Under the pieces are notes generated by a model. That model had not been told where the DNA came from and ran no database searches. It saw nothing but the letters and a program-made list of their open reading frames with translations. Shown here piece by piece: positions 27,216-36,325 of a DNA stretch of 44,646 nucleotides. Each line of letters begins with the position of its first letter. Position 1 is the first letter of the stretch. This DNA is from Actinomadura soli (GTDB lineage: Bacteria > Actinomycetota > Actinomycetes > Streptosporangiales > Streptosporangiaceae). Both the position numbers and the translations under genes were made by a program. The stretch is from assembly GCF_005889715.1 (NCBI RefSeq), contig NZ_VCKW01000043.1:1-44646 (forward strand), given 5' to 3'.

Positions 27216-27577
27216 GTCTCGACCGCATCGAGCTGCGCGGCCTGAGGGCGCGAGGACGGCACGGATGCCTTCCCGCGGAGCGCGAACTCGGGCAGGAGTT
27301 CGTGGTGGACGCCGTCCTCGGTCTCGATACCCGCCCCGCCGCCGCCGGGGACGACCTTTCACGTACCGTCGACTACGGAACGCTCGCCGGCCGCCTCGTC
27401 GCCGCCGTCGAGGGAGAACCCGTCAACCTGCTTGAAACTTTGGCAGACCGGTTGGCAACGATATGTCTGCAAGATAGGACGGTGTCCGAGGTGGAGATCA
27501 CCGTCCACAAGCCGAGCGCCCCGGTGCCGCACCCCTTCACGGACGTGGCCGTGAAGATCAGGAGGAGTCGCCCATGA
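27212..27577 (+). CDS. folB: Dihydroneopterin aldolase
   Basis: A 121-residue enzyme that cleaves 7,8-dihydroneopterin to 6-hydroxymethyl-7,8-dihydropterin and glycolaldehyde. Family features: RGRHGCLPAERELGQEFVVD with the pterin-binding Glu region, TVDYGTLAGRL with the catalytic-site Tyr, NLLETLADRLA, and EITVHKPSAPVPHPFTDV with the conserved Lys. The length matches the octameric bacterial enzyme. The ATG overlaps the preceding stop and the stop overlaps the folK start, both as ATGA, indicating translational coupling. Confidence 0.95.
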   Translation: MSLDRIELRGLRARGRHGCLPAERELGQEFVVDAVLGLDTRPAAAGDDLSRTVDYGTLAGRLVAAVEGEPVNLLETLADRLATICLQDRTVSEVEITVHKPSAPVPHPFTDVAVKIRRSRP

Positions 27578-28161
27578 CAGCGTCCGACCGCATGCCCGAC
27601 CGCACCGCCACCGGCGGCCACATGCTGGTCGAGCACCGCGTCGTCTTCTCGATCGGCAGCAACCTCGGAGACCGCCTGGACAACATCCAGGAGGCCGTGG
27701 ACGCGCTGTTCGACGCACCCGGGCTGAACTTCGTGGCCTTTTCCCCCGTGTACGAGACCACCCCGTACGCGCCGCCCGGCGAGACCCTCCCGGAACAGGG
27801 CGACTTCCTGAACATCGTGCTCATCGCCGACACGCGGCTGCCACCGGAGAACCTCCTCGAGCGCGTACTGAACATCGAGACGTCGATGCGGCGGGAACGC
27901 GAGGTCCGCTGGGGGCCGCGCACGCTCGACATCGACATCGTCGTCTTCGGCGACATCTCGTCCGATGACCCCGATCTGACGCTTCCGCACCCGCGCGCGC
28001 ACGAGCGGGCGTTCGTGCTCGTTCCGTGGGCCGACATCGAACCGGACGTCCTGCTCCCCGGGCACGGACGCGTCGGTGACCTCGCCCAGGCCAAACAGTC
28101 GGAGGGTGGTCCATCGGCCGTTCGCCGCCGCGAGGACCTGGCCCTCCAGCAGCCTGCATGA
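27574..28161 (+). CDS. folK: 6-hydroxymethyl-7,8-dihydropterin pyrophosphokinase
   Basis: A 195-residue kinase that transfers pyrophosphate from ATP to hydroxymethyl-dihydropterin, making the FolP substrate. Seen: FSIGSNLGDRLDNIQEAVDA, SPVYETTPYAPPGE, DFLNIVLIADT, and the HPPK signature RWGPRTLDIDIVVFGD, with LPHPRAHERAFVLVPWADI after it. The N-terminus is about 20 residues longer than E. coli FolK, so an internal start near HMLVEHRVV is conceivable. ATGA overlaps on both sides. Confidence 0.95.
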   Translation: MTASDRMPDRTATGGHMLVEHRVVFSIGSNLGDRLDNIQEAVDALFDAPGLNFVAFSPVYETTPYAPPGETLPEQGDFLNIVLIADTRLPPENLLERVLNIETSMRREREVRWGPRTLDIDIVVFGDISSDDPDLTLPHPRAHERAFVLVPWADIEPDVLLPGHGRVGDLAQAKQSEGGPSAVRRREDLALQQPA

Positions 28162-28667
28162 AACCGTCCCGCCCCCTGTTCCTCGTCGCCCTCGTGGTCG
28201 TCATAGCGATGATCACCTGGGCGGTGTTGCGTTCCGCCTACCTGTCGCTGCCGCCGCTGCCGTGGACCGCTGTCCCCACCCTGCTGCTGCTGGCGCTCGG
28301 TGAGGCCTCCACCGGCCTGAACGTGCTGCGCCGCCTCCGCCGCAGACCGGACGGCAGACGCCGGCCGGACGAGCGCCGCAGGCCGTCGCCCAAACCGCTG
28401 GAGCCGATGGCGGTCGCGCGGCTCGCCGCCCTGGGCAAGGCCAGCGCGCACTCCGCAGCGGTCATCGCCGGCATCTTCGCCGGGTTCGCCGCCAGCCTCG
28501 CGTCGTCGCTCGACAAGCCGACGCCCCGCCAGGACTTCTTCGTCAGCGGCGGGACGTTCCTCGCCGCGGCCGTCCTGGTCGCCGCCGCGTTCTTCCTGGA
28601 GTACGCGTGCCGCGTGCCCAAGGACCCGGACGAAGAGGAACGCAACCGTGGAGCGTCCCGCGCCTGA
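28158..28667 (+). CDS. DUF3180 membrane protein
   Basis: A 169-residue integral membrane protein with four hydrophobic segments (about residues 6-27, 39-55, 97-118, 130-150) and a basic loop rich in Arg/Pro (about 58-80). It matches the actinobacterial DUF3180 family that commonly ends folate operons. Function unknown. Its ATG overlaps the folK stop. It is the last gene of the folP operon, convergent with the NuoD-like gene 30 bp away. Confidence 0.9.
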   Translation: MKPSRPLFLVALVVVIAMITWAVLRSAYLSLPPLPWTAVPTLLLLALGEASTGLNVLRRLRRRPDGRRRPDERRRPSPKPLEPMAVARLAALGKASAHSAAVIAGIFAGFAASLASSLDKPTPRQDFFVSGGTFLAAAVLVAAAFFLEYACRVPKDPDEEERNRGASRA

Positions 28668-28697
28668 CCTCGCCCGGCCGCAGGAGGCTCCGGGCCG

Positions 28698-29846
28698 TCA
28701 CTTGTCGATGTCGCCGACGACGAAGAACATCGAGCCGAGAATGGCGATCATGTCCGCGACCAGGTTGCCGGGCAGCAGCTCCTTCAGGACCTGGATGTTG
28801 TTGAACGACGCGGACCGCAGTTTCAGGCGCCACGGAGTTTTCTCGCCGCGCGACACCAGGTAGTAGCCATTGATGCCGAGCGGGTTCTCCGTCCAGGCGT
28901 AGGTGTGGCCCTCCGGGACCTTCAAGACCTTCGGGAGCCGCTGGTTGATGGGGCCGGGCGGGAGTGCTACCAGGCGGTCGAGGCACGCGTCGGCCAGGTC
29001 GAGGGACGCGTGGACCTGGTCCAGCAGGCATTCGAACCGGGCCAGGCAGTCGCCCTCCGAACGGGTGACCACGCGGACGTCCAGGTCCCCGTAGGCGAGG
29101 TACGGTTCGTCGCGGCGGAGGTCGAAGTCCAGACCCGACGCGCGTGCGATGGGCCCGGATACGCCGTACTGCAGGATCTGTTCCTGTGTGAGCACCCCGA
29201 CGCCTCTCGTCCGGGCCCGGAAGATCTCGTTGCCCATGATGAGGTCGTCGATGTCGCCCATTCGGCCACGGACCTCGGACACCGCCTTCCGCGCGCGCGC
29301 AGTCCAACCGGCGGGAAGCTCCTCCTTCAGCCCGCCGACCCGGTTGAACATGTAGTGCATGCGCCCACCGGAGATTTCCTCCATCACCCGCTGCAACGTC
29401 TCACGCTCACGGAACGCGTAGAAGATCGGGGTGATGGCGCCTACCTCGAGCGGGTACGAGCCGAGGAACATCAGATGGTTGAGGATCCGGTTGAGCTCGG
29501 CGAGGAGCGTCCTCGCCCACACGGCGCGGGCCGGGACCTCCATTCCCAGCATCCGCTCCGCGGCGAGGACGACGCCGAGTTCGCTGGAGAACGCCGACAG
29601 CCAGTCGTGCCGGTTGGCCAGCACGACGATCTGCCGGAAGTCCCGGACCTCGAAGAGCTTCTCCGCTCCCCGGTGCATGTAGCCGATGATGGGTTCGGCC
29701 GCCGAGATGCGTTCGCCGTCCAGGGTCAGCCTCAGCCGGAGCACACCGTGCGTGGACGGGTGCTGGGGACCGATGTTCAAAGTCATGTCCTCGGTGGCGA
29801 GCTCCTTGGCGCCCGCACCGATCCCGACGATCCGTTCGGTGGTCAT
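28698..29846 (-). CDS. nuoD: Orphan NADH-quinone oxidoreductase subunit D-like protein
   Basis: A 382-residue homologue of the 49-kDa/NuoD subunit of complex I, which with NuoB forms the quinone site. Seen: [35 protein letters not shown] (Arg59), [26 protein letters not shown], and the C-terminal [13 protein letters not shown] with the conserved near-terminal Asp. It is slightly shorter than standard NuoD (about 400-440). No other nuo gene is present, so it is a second or orphan copy; I recall Streptomyces having a similar stand-alone nuoD2 near its fol genes. Its partner is unknown. A MidA-family methyltransferase gene lies 4 kb away on the same strand. Confidence 0.9.
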   Translation of the reverse strand: MTTERIVGIGAGAKELATEDMTLNIGPQHPSTHGVLRLRLTLDGERISAAEPIIGYMHRGAEKLFEVRDFRQIVVLANRHDWLSAFSSELGVVLAAERMLGMEVPARAVWARTLLAELNRILNHLMFLGSYPLEVGAITPIFYAFRERETLQRVMEEISGGRMHYMFNRVGGLKEELPAGWTARARKAVSEVRGRMGDIDDLIMGNEIFRARTRGVGVLTQEQILQYGVSGPIARASGLDFDLRRDEPYLAYGDLDVRVVTRSEGDCLARFECLLDQVHASLDLADACLDRLVALPPGPINQRLPKVLKVPEGHTYAWTENPLGINGYYLVSRGEKTPWRLKLRSASFNNIQVLKELLPGNLVADMIAILGSMFFVVGDIDK

Positions 29847-29925
29847 GGTCGCGTCTCCGCCGCTCCGGTCACCGCTTCATGGTCGCATGGCGAGCGGTAC
29901 TCGTTATCCGATTGACTAGGAGGCA

Positions 29926-30606
29926 ATGAACGCGAGCCACGGCGAACCGCCGTTCGAGCCCGCCGCGAACTCTGGAGCCCAGGGCGCGGCCCACCCGCCC
30001 GCGCCTTCCGGCCCAGGGCACGGTGGTCAACCGCCGGGTCCTTCCGGTCAAGGCCAGGTACCGGCCCACTACTCGCCGGACCAGAATCGCCCGTCCGGGC
30101 AGCCCGTTTACAGAGCGGACCAGGCCTTCGCGGCAGGCGGCGGCCTGCATTGGTCCCCCATCTCGAAACGCCATGCCCTGCACAGGCTTCTCACCGCCGT
30201 TCTCTGGGCGATTCCGATCGGTGGTGTGGGCGGGTTCATCGTATGGAGGAACGGTGGCATGGTCCCGGCCGCCATGTGGGTCGCCGCGGTCGGGTTCGGG
30301 ACTATCCTCACCTGGCTGGTGGCCGAGCTGGACCGCCGGGCCTACGGCTACGCCGAGCGCGCGGACGATCTCATCGTCACCCATGGGGTTCTCGTCAAGC
30401 GGCTCATCGTCGTCCCCTACGGGCGGATGCAGTTCGTGGACGTCACTGCCGGACTGCTGGAGCGGTGGATGGGCATCGCGACCGTCCGGATGCACACCGC
30501 CGCCGCTGCCACGGACGCCACCATCCCGGGCCTGCCCGCCTCTGAGGCCGCGCTCCTGCGCGACCGCCTCGCCCAGAAGGGCGAGGAACGGAGCATGGGC
30601 CTATGA
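29926..30606 (+). CDS. Bacterial PH-domain (YdbS-like) membrane protein
   Basis: A 226-residue protein. It has a Pro/Gly-rich cytoplasmic N-terminus (about 1-75), two membrane helices (about 90-135, [17 protein letters not shown], then [19 protein letters not shown]), and a bacterial PH domain of the DUF304/bPH2 type (about 145-205: [20 protein letters not shown], then [20 protein letters not shown]). The role of these proteins is little known; YdbS/YdbT in Bacillus protect against antimicrobial compounds. AGGAGG precedes the ATG. The next gene, a larger PH protein, overlaps by ATGA, so the pair is one operon. Confidence 0.9.
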   Translation: MNASHGEPPFEPAANSGAQGAAHPPAPSGPGHGGQPPGPSGQGQVPAHYSPDQNRPSGQPVYRADQAFAAGGGLHWSPISKRHALHRLLTAVLWAIPIGGVGGFIVWRNGGMVPAAMWVAAVGFGTILTWLVAELDRRAYGYAERADDLIVTHGVLVKRLIVVPYGRMQFVDVTAGLLERWMGIATVRMHTAAAATDATIPGLPASEAALLRDRLAQKGEERSMGL

Positions 30607-32201
30607 GCGGCCCCTACGGCCCGCCAGGCCAACCCGGCCCCCACGGACTGCCTGGACAACCTGGCCCTTACCGCCCTTCAGGCCAGTCCGGCCCCTATGG
30701 GCCATCAGGTCCGCCTGGGCCCTACGGCCCGTCAGGGCAGCCTGGCCCTTACGGGCCGCACGGGCCCCATGGCCGTCCCAGCCCGCCCTATGGGCCGCGA
30801 CCGCCTCATAGCCCTCCGCCCGGCCAGCCGTATGGGCCGCCTCGTCCGCCCTATGGCTACGGACCGCCGCCGGGCTCTCGTCCACCGATCCGGTTCTCCG
30901 AGGGGACGCACAGGCTTCATTGGGCAACGGCCCCACTGCGCGCGTTCATTTTCCTCATCATCTACTTCGTCCTCCTCGGCTTTCCTCTGCTGCTGACCCA
31001 GACGGAGGACGGCATAACGTTGGCGCTCACTCCGGAAGTGGTTGCCAGATTCCTCATCGTGAGCATCCCCATGGGGCTGATCGCAGTGGGAACGGGCCTC
31101 TGGACGTGGCTTTCCGTACGTTTCCGTGTGGACGGTGACGACCTGGTCGTTGAGACTGGTGTGCTCCGCAAGAACAAGCGCCGAATTCCGCTTTCACGCA
31201 TCCAGGCCATCGATCTCGTCCGTCCTCTGGTTACCCGCGTGTTCGCCCTTGCCGAAGTGCGCGTGGAACTGGCCGGCGGCGCGCACAGCGAGATTGCGCT
31301 CCGCTACCTGGGGCGGCATTCTGCCCTGCAATTGCGTGCCGAACTTCTGGCACGCGCGGCCGGACTACCCGGCCACACACCCGAGGCCCCTGAACGTCAC
31401 CTGTGGCGCGTCCCGTTCGGCGCCCTCCTCGGGTCACTGGTCGTACGGTTGCCCGTCCTTGGGACGGTCCTGCTCTTCTTCGCGTCGCTGCTGTTTCTCG
31501 TGATGTACACAGAGGGCGGCATCCTGGCGGTCACCATCCCCGTCCTGCTAGCGCTCATCCGGGCCGTGATCGCGCCACTCGTGATGTACGCCAACTTCAC
31601 AGTCGCCATGTCCCCGGACGGGATCCGGCTCCGCTACGGCCTCCTGGAGACCCGGATGCAGACGCTCCCTCCGGGACGCGTCCAGGCCGTCAGCATCGTC
31701 GAACCGGCGATCTGGCGCTCCCTCGGCTGGGCCCGCGTCGAGGTCACCGTCGCCGGTTACGCGGGCGAGCGCCAGGCGCTGTCGTCGACCCTCCTGCCCG
31801 TGGCGCCCCGGCACGTCGCCATGCATCTCGTCTCGCAGGTGTTCCCCGGAACCCATGTCGACGCCGTCTCTCTCGTCCCCGCGTCGTCCAAGGCAGTGGC
31901 CATCGACCGCGCGGACGGCGCCGGCACTGACGACGTCGTCTTCGTGACCAGGCACGGCTGGCCCTGCCGTCGCACCGACGTGATCGCCCATGCGCGCGCG
32001 CAGAGCGTCCGGCTCACCATGAATCTCTTCCAGCGCCTCTTCGGGCTGGCCACCGTCCATGTCGACGCGCCCCCCGGCCCGGTGCAGGTCGCAGCGACCG
32101 ACCGCGAACTGGGCGAGGCCCGCGCCATCGTGGAGTCGACCGCCCGCCGCGCCCTGGCCGCCCGGCGAGCCGGCGGGGACCCGGCCCGCTGGGCTCGCTG
32201 A
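30603..32201 (+). CDS. Bacterial PH-domain (YdbT-like) membrane protein with collagen-like N-terminus
   Basis: A 532-residue membrane protein. Residues 3-59 are 19 consecutive Gly-X-Y triplets ([13 protein letters not shown] and on) broken once by RPS, followed by a Pro/Tyr-rich linker to about residue 95. Membrane helix pairs are near 105-165 and 280-330. bPH2/DUF304 domains are near 175-235 ([20 protein letters not shown]), 335-405 ([20 protein letters not shown]) and about 440-505. This triple-PH layout is that of YdbT. It is coupled to the YdbS-like gene by ATGA, so the two probably form one complex. Function unknown; the Gly-X-Y tract is unusual for an internal protein. Confidence 0.88.
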   Translation: MSGPYGPPGQPGPHGLPGQPGPYRPSGQSGPYGPSGPPGPYGPSGQPGPYGPHGPHGRPSPPYGPRPPHSPPPGQPYGPPRPPYGYGPPPGSRPPIRFSEGTHRLHWATAPLRAFIFLIIYFVLLGFPLLLTQTEDGITLALTPEVVARFLIVSIPMGLIAVGTGLWTWLSVRFRVDGDDLVVETGVLRKNKRRIPLSRIQAIDLVRPLVTRVFALAEVRVELAGGAHSEIALRYLGRHSALQLRAELLARAAGLPGHTPEAPERHLWRVPFGALLGSLVVRLPVLGTVLLFFASLLFLVMYTEGGILAVTIPVLLALIRAVIAPLVMYANFTVAMSPDGIRLRYGLLETRMQTLPPGRVQAVSIVEPAIWRSLGWARVEVTVAGYAGERQALSSTLLPVAPRHVAMHLVSQVFPGTHVDAVSLVPASSKAVAIDRADGAGTDDVVFVTRHGWPCRRTDVIAHARAQSVRLTMNLFQRLFGLATVHVDAPPGPVQVAATDRELGEARAIVESTARRALAARRAGGDPARWAR

Positions 32202-32264
32202 CCTACTTATCCACAGAATCCCGTTCTACTTCCCGGCTCGTCCGCGCTCGTCGAACATGGATCC

Positions 32265-32303
32265 CGGTCGGCCCGCCCGCTGGGGGGATGGGCGGGCCGA
32301 CCG
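32265..32303 (+). terminator. Hairpin after the PH-domain operon
   Basis: A perfect 14-bp stem, CGGTCGGCCCGCCC (32265-32278) with GGGCGGGCCGACCG (32290-32303), has an 11-nt loop and lies 64 bp after the last PH gene. No T-run follows. Confidence 0.75.
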
Positions 32304-32334
32304 CCACCGTCGGCATCATCGGGGGGAGTAGCGA

Positions 32335-32664
32335 ATGATCACGCAGGTTGCAAACAGGCTGTCCGTTGGCGTCGATGGACGCCCAGGCCCGCTCGTGCCG
32401 TACCGGCACGGTCGCATCAGGTTCGGGGCCGTGCGTCGCCGCACAAGGATGGCTCTCCCGCTGGTGAACGAACTGCTTACAACGCCCTCGGAGATGACGA
32501 GCCAACTCGCGATGCCGCCTCGGCGTGTGTCCACGGATGGGCGCGACTCGGCCCTTTTCAATCGAGACTTCGAGCGTTTGCCGACGTTATCGGCGCACTT
32601 GGAACGTCGACGCCGTCAATGCACGGTGGTCGGTGGAGGAAAGGTGTGGCCGAGAAGTGCATGA
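32335..32664 (+). CDS. Possible small hypothetical protein
   Basis: A 109-residue frame starting at an ATG preceded by a good GGGGGGAG ribosome site 8 nt upstream, and ending just before the P450 start. The predicted protein is basic with no recognised domain, signal or membrane segment. The region is less GC-rich than its neighbours and also carries a 7-bp inverted repeat (CGTGCCG-TAC-CGGCACG, 32394-32410). It may be a real short gene, a leader, or chance. Confidence 0.3.
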   Translation: MITQVANRLSVGVDGRPGPLVPYRHGRIRFGAVRRRTRMALPLVNELLTTPSEMTSQLAMPPRRVSTDGRDSALFNRDFERLPTLSAHLERRRRQCTVVGGGKVWPRSA

Positions 32665-32665
32665 G

Positions 32666-33892
32666 ATGCGAACATCGTTAGACATGAGTGTTTTGGCCTA
32701 TGACCCCTGGTCCCCGGAGTTCGTGGCGAACCCCTACCCGGCGTTCGAGCGCCTCCGCGCCGACCGTCCCGTGTACTTCGACGAACCCACCGGCCAGTGG
32801 GTGATCAGCCGATACGAGGACGTGAACGCTCTATTGCGGGACCGTCGGCTCGGCCGCACGTATCTCCACCTCGCGAGCCATGAGGAGTTCGGTCAGGAGC
32901 CGGAGGCCGACTTCCTCAAACCGTTCTGGGACCTCGTCCGGGCCGGGATGCTCGACATGGAACCGCCCACCCACACCCGGCTGAGGCGTCTCGTGTCCAA
33001 GGCGTTCACCGCCCGCATGGTGGAGGGGCTGCGTCCGACCATCAAACGCCTCGCCGGGGAGCTGGCCGGGGCACTGGCGGCGAAGGGCGGCGGCGACCTC
33101 CTCGCCGAAGTAGCCGAGCCGCTGCCGGTCAACGTGATCGCCGAGATGCTCGGCATCCCCGTGGATGACCGGCACCTCCTGCGCCCGTGGTCCGCCGACA
33201 TCTGCGGCATGTACGAACTGAATCCCCCGGACGAAATCCAGCGGACGGCCGTCCGCGCCGCCTCCGAGTTCTCCGACTACCTGCGCCGCCTGGCCCGCGC
33301 CCGCCGCGACGAGCCGCGCGACGACCTCATCACCGCCCTCGCCCACGTCATGGACGAGGGCGACCGGCTCACCGAGGACGAACTGATCGGCACCTGCGTC
33401 CTGCTGCTCAACGCCGGACATGAAGCGACCGTCAACGCGACCGGCAACGGCTGGTGGGCGCTGTTCCGCAATCCCGGCGAACTGGCACGACTCCGGGCCG
33501 ACCCTTCCCTCATCCCCACGGCCGTCGAGGAACTGATGCGCTATGACACCCCGGCGCCGATGTTCGAGCGGTGGGTCCTGGAGGACATCACCGTCGGCGG
33601 CGTCTCCATTCCGCGCGGGGCCGAGGTCGCGCTCCAGTTCGCGTCCGCCAACCGCGACCCTGAGGTGTTCACCGATCCCGACCGGCTCGACCTGTCGCGC
33701 GACCCGAACCTGCACATCACGTTCGGGCTCGGCATCCACTACTGCCTAGGCGCCCCGCTCGCCCGGATCGAACTAGCCGAGTCCTATGGAGCGCTGCTCG
33801 GCCTCGTCCCCGACCTCCGCCTGTCGGCCGAACCGCAATGGAAACCCGGCTTCGTCCTGCGCGGCCTGAAGGCCCTCCACGTGGAACGCTGA
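32666..33892 (+). CDS. Cytochrome P450
   Basis: A 408-residue soluble bacterial P450 monooxygenase. Seen: the C-helix region MEPPTHTRLRRLVSKAFTAR; the I-helix oxygen-activation motif AGHEAT at about 250-255; the K-helix ExxR (Glu289, Arg292 in EELMRYDTPAP); and the heme loop FGLGIHYCLGAPLARIE with Cys360. It needs a ferredoxin and reductase, not present here, and the substrate is unknown. The ATG at 32666 is preferred; an ATG at 32684 is also possible, and the longer upstream frame lacks family similarity. It is convergent with the MidA gene and looks like an insertion among otherwise conserved genes. The I-helix His in place of the more common Asp/Glu-Glu variant is seen in several actinomycete P450s. 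Confidence 0.93.
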   Translation: MRTSLDMSVLAYDPWSPEFVANPYPAFERLRADRPVYFDEPTGQWVISRYEDVNALLRDRRLGRTYLHLASHEEFGQEPEADFLKPFWDLVRAGMLDMEPPTHTRLRRLVSKAFTARMVEGLRPTIKRLAGELAGALAAKGGGDLLAEVAEPLPVNVIAEMLGIPVDDRHLLRPWSADICGMYELNPPDEIQRTAVRAASEFSDYLRRLARARRDEPRDDLITALAHVMDEGDRLTEDELIGTCVLLLNAGHEATVNATGNGWWALFRNPGELARLRADPSLIPTAVEELMRYDTPAPMFERWVLEDITVGGVSIPRGAEVALQFASANRDPEVFTDPDRLDLSRDPNLHITFGLGIHYCLGAPLARIELAESYGALLGLVPDLRLSAEPQWKPGFVLRGLKALHVER

Positions 33893-33947
33893 CCGCCGGA
33901 CGCCACCCGGCCCCGGCGCGGGCCCCTCCGAGGGTTGAAAGTGTGCA

Positions 33948-33968
33948 GGCCCGTGGTGGTTACGGGCC
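33948..33968. terminator. Small hairpin between convergent P450 and MidA genes
   Basis: GGCCCGT (33948-33954) pairs with ACGGGCC (33962-33968) around a 7-nt loop. It overlaps the MidA stop codon. Short, but correctly placed for both genes. Confidence 0.45.
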
Positions 33969-34973
33969 CAGAACGGTTGGGAGGGGGATGTTCATGGTCT
34001 GAGCGAGCCAGCCGAAGCCACCTAGACCGGACGGGTCGGTCAGCTCGGCGTCTTCACCCGCGTGGCAGAGAGCAGCGACGTAGGAACGGGGGTCGCGGTG
34101 GGCCAGGTCCATGGGCGGGCGAGCGCCGGAGAGGCCGAGAGCCCGCAGGGCGTTGCGCTGGGTCGTCAAGAGGGTGGACGTGGCACCGGCGCGTTCTCCG
34201 GCGGCGGTGCAGGCATCCAGGGCGACATGGGCGGTGACATCGCAGGAGCCGTCCGGGACGGCGGGGACGGTCAGGCCGTCGCGGTAGCCGGTCAACGTGC
34301 CGTACACGGGACGCGACTCGCGAGAATGCGAGTAGTCCACCGCCAGCGCGAGCCCCCGCGAGATCCGTCCCACCACGGAGGCCCAGGCGGCACAGCGCGG
34401 ATGGCCGATCTCGGCGCGGTCACCGGGTTCGTGGAGGGGCCACCAGTCCTCAAGCCAGTCACGGTCCTCGTCGGACGGTGCGGGCCCAGGACGCTCGGTG
34501 CCGGTCGACGGTTGGACCAGCACTGTGCGTACGCCGTCAGGGGTGCATTCGACGACGTCCAAGGGCACATTGTCGAGCCACTCGTTCGCTACGGCGAGAC
34601 CGGTGATGCGATCCGGCAACTCGCCTTGCCAGACGATCTGTGAGGGGGTGTCGGGTGGACGCGGCGCGATCTCCACCGCGGTCGGAGCGAGCCTGGACGC
34701 CAGATCGGACGGGACGCAGGCCAGGATGTTGCTCAGCAGCCGCCCGGAACCCGCGCCGATGTCGACGACGTCCACCCGGCCGGGCCGGCCGAGCAGGGCG
34801 TCGACCTCGACGAGGAGGCGTGCGATGGCGAGGGCGAACCGCGGGGAGGCGTGCACCGAGGTGCGGAAGTGCTCGGCGGGACGCTCGCCGCGCCGGTAGA
34901 AACCGCCATCTCCGTACAGTGCGCGCTCCATCGCGGTACGCCACGGCACCCACTCGGTAACCAACGCCTCCAC
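33960..34973 (-). CDS. MidA-family SAM-dependent methyltransferase
   Basis: A 337-residue class I methyltransferase of the MidA/NDUFAF7 family (DUF185, PF02636). Seen: WVPWRTAMERALYGDGGFYR at the N-terminus; SAM motif I VVDIGAGSGRLLSNILA; GLAVANEWLDNVPLDVVE; VDYSHSRESRPVYGTLTGYR; and CDVTAHVALDA, a hallmark of the family. In mitochondria NDUFAF7 dimethylates an arginine of NDUFS2, the NuoD homologue, during complex I assembly. The orphan NuoD-like gene at 28698-29846 is a candidate substrate. The start is uncertain: GTG at 34973 gives a typical N-terminus, while the frame stays open upstream toward the divergent histidine kinase. Confidence 0.88.
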   Translation of the reverse strand: MEALVTEWVPWRTAMERALYGDGGFYRRGERPAEHFRTSVHASPRFALAIARLLVEVDALLGRPGRVDVVDIGAGSGRLLSNILACVPSDLASRLAPTAVEIAPRPPDTPSQIVWQGELPDRITGLAVANEWLDNVPLDVVECTPDGVRTVLVQPSTGTERPGPAPSDEDRDWLEDWWPLHEPGDRAEIGHPRCAAWASVVGRISRGLALAVDYSHSRESRPVYGTLTGYRDGLTVPAVPDGSCDVTAHVALDACTAAGERAGATSTLLTTQRNALRALGLSGARPPMDLAHRDPRSYVAALCHAGEDAELTDPSGLGGFGWLAQTMNIPLPTVLGP

Positions 34974-35110
34974 GAGGGTGACGTTACCGTGGGCGACGGT
35001 GTCCGGACGGCGATCCTGGGGGCCGGTCGGCGAGCCCGCAGGCAGCCGGCCATCCTTGAGGCGTACGGGGGTCCGACCTGCGGCTGATCCGAGGCTGAAC
35101 TGCGGGTACG

Positions 35111-35122
35111 TACGCTGTCCGC
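35111..35122 (+). promoter_or_regulatory. Candidate leaderless promoter of the histidine kinase gene
   Basis: TACGCT at 35111-35116 lies 6 nt before the kinase ATG with no ribosome site between, a -10 compatible with a leaderless message. The -35 is not evident. Confidence 0.4.
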
Positions 35123-36295
35123 ATGGTCGTGCCGGTGTGGGACTGGCTGCGGGGCAGGAAGCCCCTGGTCGACGCGTTCTTCGCGGCACCTGTGCTGTTC
35201 TTCGCCCTCCCCGGGCTGGTAGGGGACTCGTACGGGATCGGCAGGGCGACGTACGCGTTGATGGCGGTCGTGCTGACGGCCCCGCTCGTCCTGCGCCGCA
35301 CCTTCCCGCGCGCGGTCTTCGCCGCGGTCGCGCTGATCTCGTTCGTCCAGTGCGTGCTGAGCGTGGTCCCCCTGCTGGCGAACGTCGCCGTCCTGATGAG
35401 CCTCTACACGGTGGCCGCTGGCTGCTCGTTCCGGTGGGGGCTGGCGGCGGTGCTGAGCACCGAGGTGGGTGCGGCCATGGCGACGTGGCGTTACCCGGAT
35501 GGTGCGGCCGACAGGAAGTACACGTTCGTCATGCTGACGGCGGTCGTGGCCGGTGTGTGGCTGCTCGGCCTGCACATGCGTACGCGCCGCGCGTATCTGC
35601 GCTCGGTGGAGGAGCGGGCCGAGCGGCTGGAGCGTGAACGCGACAACGAGGTCAAGATGGCCATGGCCGCCGAGCGCGCGCGTATCGCCCGCGAGCTTCA
35701 CGACGTCGTGGCGCACAACGTCAGCGTGATCGTTGTGCAGGCCGACGGCGCGTCCTACGCCATCGACACCGATGTGGGACTTGCCAGGCAGGCCCTTGAC
35801 ACGATCTCCTCGACGGGACGGCTGGCGCTCGCGGAGATGAGGCGGCTCCTGGGCGTCCTGCGCGAGAACGACGATGTGGGCGTGTTCGCACCACAGCCGG
35901 GGGTGGCGCAGATCGACGAGCTGGTGGAGCAGGTCCGTGCGTCCGGACTTCCGGTGACGTTCGAGGTGGACGGGACGCCGGCGGTCATGTCGGAGGGACG
36001 CCAGCTGACGGTCTTCAGGATCGTCCAGGAGGCGCTGACCAACACCCTCAAGCACGGCGGCCCGCGCGCAGCCGTGTCGATCCGGCTGCGGTACGCGGGC
36101 GACTCGCTGGAGATCCGCGTGGACGATGACGGACGCGGCGCCGCGGCCCCCGACGACGGGCGGGGCCATGGTCTCGCCGGGATGCGGGAGCGCGTCACCG
36201 TGTACGGCGGCAGCGTCCGGGCGGCGCCGCGCCCCGGAGGCGGCTTCGAGGTGGTCGCACGGATCCCGGTACACGAGGAGGTGGGCGCGGCATGA
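35123..36295 (+). CDS. Sensor histidine kinase, NarL/DesK type
   Basis: A 390-residue membrane sensor kinase. Four to five membrane segments occupy about residues 15-150, with short loops and no large outside domain, so it may sense membrane state. HisKA_3 dimerisation follows a short coiled coil; the phospho-accepting His193 is in RIARELHDVVAHNVSVIVVQ. The ATPase domain has the N box QEALTNTLKHGG and G box DDDGRGAAAP/GHGLAGMRERV. It should phosphorylate the response regulator at 37098-37796, from which it is separated by 800 bp of 24-bp repeats. Its TGA overlaps an ATG (ATGA at 36292), as if a coupled downstream gene once followed directly. Confidence 0.94.
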   Translation: MVVPVWDWLRGRKPLVDAFFAAPVLFFALPGLVGDSYGIGRATYALMAVVLTAPLVLRRTFPRAVFAAVALISFVQCVLSVVPLLANVAVLMSLYTVAAGCSFRWGLAAVLSTEVGAAMATWRYPDGAADRKYTFVMLTAVVAGVWLLGLHMRTRRAYLRSVEERAERLERERDNEVKMAMAAERARIARELHDVVAHNVSVIVVQADGASYAIDTDVGLARQALDTISSTGRLALAEMRRLLGVLRENDDVGVFAPQPGVAQIDELVEQVRASGLPVTFEVDGTPAVMSEGRQLTVFRIVQEALTNTLKHGGPRAAVSIRLRYAGDSLEIRVDDDGRGAAAPDDGRGHGLAGMRERVTVYGGSVRAAPRPGGGFEVVARIPVHEEVGAA

Positions 36296-36325
36296 CCGAG
36301 CAAGCCCAAGCGCACAAACCTCCCC

